Assembly (NCBI GenBank): GCA_023144075.1
Contig: JAGLGJ010000050.1
Span: 1-7,517 of the forward strand
DNA: 7,517 nt
Direction: 5' to 3'
Source: Candidatus Bathyarchaeota archaeon
GTDB lineage: Archaea; Thermoproteota; Bathyarchaeia; 40CM-2-53-6; RBG-13-38-9
Every line of letters begins with the position of its first letter. Position 1 is the first letter of the stretch. This document shows positions 5,566-7,517 of the stretch, piece after piece. A program made the position numbers and the translations under genes. Under the pieces are notes generated by a model. It was given only the letters and a program-made list of their open reading frames with translations. It searched no databases and was not told the origin of the DNA.

Positions 5566-6801
5566 TCAATCTGACATATTGACTCGTTTTGATTTTGTTT
5601 CTGCAATTAATCGTACAGTTGTGTCTATTGAAGACAGATTCTGAGCTAAGTTGCAGAAGTATTCTGTTTTTTTCTTGAATTCCGTATTCTGACTAATTTT
5701 AGTAATTGCATTCAATAAGGTTCTCTTGGTAAGTTCTTTCTGTTCAAGCATGACTCCCACACCAAGTTGAACCGCTCTTTTTGCGTTAAGGATTTGTTCA
5801 GTGTGGTCTGGTGTTGGAATTAGAATTAGAGTTTTGCCGAACGTGAGAGCTTTTGTAATTGATCCATGACCTGATCTACATATTATAATATCAGCAATTT
5901 TTAACAGCGCATATTGAGTCTCTTCATTCAACCATTCATATTTAATTAGATTGTTGATAATAGTGGGATTTCTGTTTCCGTCTGGATCTCCACATGAGAG
6001 AACAAATTGCAAATCTTCAGGTATATCTTGAAGTACTTTCAAGAGCTGGTTAGTCAGATATTGACGTTCCACCTTGGGACCACTTATAGCAGCATAAATT
6101 GTTACCTTACTCTTTGACAGATTCAGTTTTTCCAACATATCCTGAGTTACTTGAAGGTCGTTTGGAGCCAAATCGACAATCGGCCCAACATATTTAACTT
6201 TGGACAAATATTTTCTCGGAATTGCGAGATTTTCTATGCAAATAGTGTTAGGGTTTGGAAAATCAGGAATAAGTATTAGATTGCTCTGACCCCAAATGTC
6301 ACCTATTAAGGTTCTAATGAAAACCCAAAATATATTCGCTATGAAAAAAAATAATCGGTCTAGCAGACCCATTTTTTCTTTACTGGGTTTTCTAATCATC
6401 TCTACCTTGAACTGATTCAGCATCAATATTATCGGAATTCTCAATAACCTTGCCGCTATTACAGATGAAGCCCGAGAGTCTGAGAACACAAGGTCTGGCT
6501 TGAATTGTTTCATATTTGTGATTTCAGAAACGATTTGTTTTAGAATATATCTATGAAATCCTAGGGTTAAACCACTTCGGGCTGATGTTTTTCTAAAATC
6601 TACTGTTCCATCATTTGCCACTTTGAATAAGATTGGATGACTGGCCACGGTATTGAATCCCATAGCTTTTGCATATTTTAAGCCATCTAGATATGTAGAG
6701 AGTACTATTTCATCGCCATTCTCTAAGAGTTTCTTAGCAATAGATTTAGTTCTAGTAACGTGGCCCAGACCTATGCCACATGGCGCCAAGTAGATTCTCA
6801 T
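5566..6801 (-). CDS. GT-B glycosyltransferase, MurG/MJ1255-like
   Basis: This probable NDP-sugar-dependent glycosyltransferase has the two-domain GT-B fold of the glycosyltransferase 28 group (411 aa). The N-terminal domain opens with MRIYLAPCGIGLGHVTR; the glycine-rich loop and His14 match the GGxGH acceptor-side loop of MurG-type enzymes. FSDSRAS (about 106-112) follows the core strand. Residues about 146-170 form a hydrophobic, aromatic stretch (FFFIANIFWVFI) that could press against the membrane. The C-terminal domain has a Rossmann strand with ISGPK and SCGDPDG, then CRSGHGSITKAL (308-319) and PTPDHTEQILNA (329-340). Glu335 and Gln336 match the usual sugar-nucleotide-contacting pair. As I recall it, MJ1255 of Methanocaldococcus is a relative. 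A longer frame exists upstream to 6906, but the ATG at 6801 gives the correct family N-terminus and an ATGA overlap with the AMMECR1 stop, so it is preferred. Donor and acceptor are unknown; with the UppP-like gene downstream, a polyprenyl or other lipid acceptor is plausible. Confidence 0.87.
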   Translation of the reverse strand: MRIYLAPCGIGLGHVTRTKSIAKKLLENGDEIVLSTYLDGLKYAKAMGFNTVASHPILFKVANDGTVDFRKTSARSGLTLGFHRYILKQIVSEITNMKQFKPDLVFSDSRASSVIAARLLRIPIILMLNQFKVEMIRKPSKEKMGLLDRLFFFIANIFWVFIRTLIGDIWGQSNLILIPDFPNPNTICIENLAIPRKYLSKVKYVGPIVDLAPNDLQVTQDMLEKLNLSKSKVTIYAAISGPKVERQYLTNQLLKVLQDIPEDLQFVLSCGDPDGNRNPTIINNLIKYEWLNEETQYALLKIADIIICRSGHGSITKALTFGKTLILIPTPDHTEQILNAKRAVQLGVGVMLEQKELTKRTLLNAITKISQNTEFKKKTEYFCNLAQNLSSIDTTVRLIAETKSKRVNMSD

Positions 6802-7448
6802 GGCTGTACTTTCTCTTGCAAAACCTTTTCGACAATACCTTTTGGTGATCGTTCTCTGAAGATTGTTGCTTTGAATGTGAATACTTTTGACCCTTTCAAA
6901 AGCCATGAATCAGTGGGTAGACCAGCCTTTAAGCAACAGTTTGCCAAGAATTCCTCTTTATCCCATTCCCATTCTACGGCTACTTGAGGTAAAAGGAGGC
7001 CACGCTGTAGACCTCTTCCAATGATCAGGCCATCAGTACCTATGGATATATGCTCAGGAATATCTTTTGGTTCAGATTTGATCTCTTGAGGAATGGTCAA
7101 AACACTAATTTCAACTACGATGTCTTCCTCTAGTTCTTTCAAGGTCACTTTAGGGAATCTAGGGTCTCCCGTAGCAGCTTCTATAGCCGATGTTATTGTT
7201 GCTTTAGCAAGTATCTCAACAGGTTCTGGAAATCCGATGCAACCTCTAAGTTCTCCTGAACTATAATTTTTAAGAGTCACGAATACTCCAAGTTTCTCAT
7301 TCAGCCTTGCCAGCGTATCTTCTGGGGGTTTGATCATTTTATTTTCTGACAGATAATTTGAGATTGCTTTCCTCGCAAGGTTTACTAGAAATTCTCCTTC
7401 AGCTATGTTGAATTCGTTTTCATTATCAGAACTATTTTTTTTTAACAC
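6798..7448 (-). CDS. AMMECR1 domain protein
   Basis: This is a single-domain AMMECR1 family protein (216 aa), widespread in archaea and present in animals, with no settled biochemical role. The hallmark LRGCIG is at 67-72 (Cys70), in a segment exposed in known structures of the family. GDPRFP at 94-99, ISVLTIP at 114-120, GRGLQRGLLLPQVA at 144-157 and CCLKAGLP at 171-178 are all typical. In many archaea AMMECR1 genes lie near MEMO-family and AmmeMemoRadiSam radical SAM genes; neither is in this window. It is the first complete gene of the operon, and its stop overlaps the glycosyltransferase start (ATGA). The start is GTG at 7448, with AGGAG 11 bases upstream. The codons after it contain a run of nine A, so a single-base error there would alter the predicted N-terminus; the conserved domain from about residue 15 would be unaffected. 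Confidence 0.92.
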   Translation of the reverse strand: MLKKNSSDNENEFNIAEGEFLVNLARKAISNYLSENKMIKPPEDTLARLNEKLGVFVTLKNYSSGELRGCIGFPEPVEILAKATITSAIEAATGDPRFPKVTLKELEEDIVVEISVLTIPQEIKSEPKDIPEHISIGTDGLIIGRGLQRGLLLPQVAVEWEWDKEEFLANCCLKAGLPTDSWLLKGSKVFTFKATIFRERSPKGIVEKVLQEKVQP

Positions 7449-7459
7449 TTAATTTTTCT

Positions 7460-7464
7460 CTCCT
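7460..7464 (-). promoter_or_regulatory. Ribosome-binding site (AGGAG) for AMMECR1
   Basis: AGGAG on the - strand lies 11 bases before the GTG at 7448. It supports that start, since no ATG lies between it and the conserved domain. No convincing promoter is visible in the remaining 53 bases. Confidence 0.45.
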
Positions 7465-7517
7465 AGCTTTCTTTAGTGTTTGACTTATCTTTTTCCAATG
7501 ATTTCCACGCCAATAGA
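7463..7517 (-). CDS. Possible C-terminal end of an upstream - strand gene (partial)
   Basis: From base 7516 the - strand is open for 17 codons (LLAWKSLEKDKSNTKES), ending in a TAG that overlaps the AMMECR1 ribosome-binding site. A polar, lysine-rich tail ending next to the next gene's Shine-Dalgarno fits another operon member running in from outside. A second frame (SIGVEIIGKR, stop at 7485-7487) is also possible, so the choice is weak and no product can be named. Confidence 0.2.
   Translation of the reverse strand, partial: LLAWKSLEKDKSNTKES

Noticed and set aside
6802..6906. N-terminal extension of the glycosyltransferase by 35 residues
   Set aside because: The extension lies wholly within AMMECR1 coding sequence in another frame. 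The family N-terminus begins at the ATG at 6801, which also makes the ATGA overlap.
1..7517. tRNA, rRNA, CRISPR, insertion sequence or attachment site
   Set aside because: No cloverleaf-like segment, regularly spaced repeats, transposase or integrase motifs, or long direct/inverted repeats were seen on reading either strand; a computed search could still find short structured RNAs.

Overview
The window looks like part of an archaeal chromosome, AT-rich throughout. Three things point to an archaeon. The gene content includes an ADP-forming acyl-CoA synthetase alpha subunit, an AMMECR1 protein, a MurG/MJ1255-like glycosyltransferase, an archaeal-type UppP/BacA-like phosphatase and a DUF116 protein. 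Ribosome-binding sites of the GGTGAT/GTGAT type match the archaeal 16S 3' end. BRE/TATA-like promoter elements are also present. I cannot place it in a phylum; a TACK or related lineage is a guess. No rRNA, tRNA, CRISPR array, transposase or integrase is visible. Coding density is high, and the only non-coding stretch over about 60 bases is the 190-base divergent region at 3180-3369.

Left block (9-2624, + strand): the alpha subunit of an NDP-forming acyl-CoA synthetase is followed 33 bases later by a family III CoA-transferase. The latter keeps the three catalytic positions of alpha-methylacyl-CoA racemase. Together they suggest activation, then epimerisation or CoA transfer, of an organic or branched acid. 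The ATP-grasp beta subunit is not in the window and may lie just upstream.

Middle block (2658-3939): a cysteine-rich DUF116 protein on the - strand and an unrecognised coiled-coil protein on the + strand diverge from an AT-rich region with a candidate TATA element in each direction.

Right block (7448 down to 3990, - strand): four genes in one direction, AMMECR1 > glycosyltransferase > HAD phosphatase > UppP-like membrane phosphatase. Two of the three junctions are ATGA start/stop overlaps and the third gap is 32 bases, so this is very probably one translationally coupled operon. A GT-B glycosyltransferase, a soluble phosphatase and a polyprenyl-diphosphate phosphatase-like membrane protein fit a pathway of polyprenyl-linked or lipid-linked glycan synthesis and carrier recycling. 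The role of AMMECR1 there is unknown. The UppP-like protein departs from the bacterial catalytic pattern at two positions. This operon and the uncharacterised coiled-coil gene are the most interesting parts of an otherwise ordinary region; I see no clear evidence of a wholly new system.
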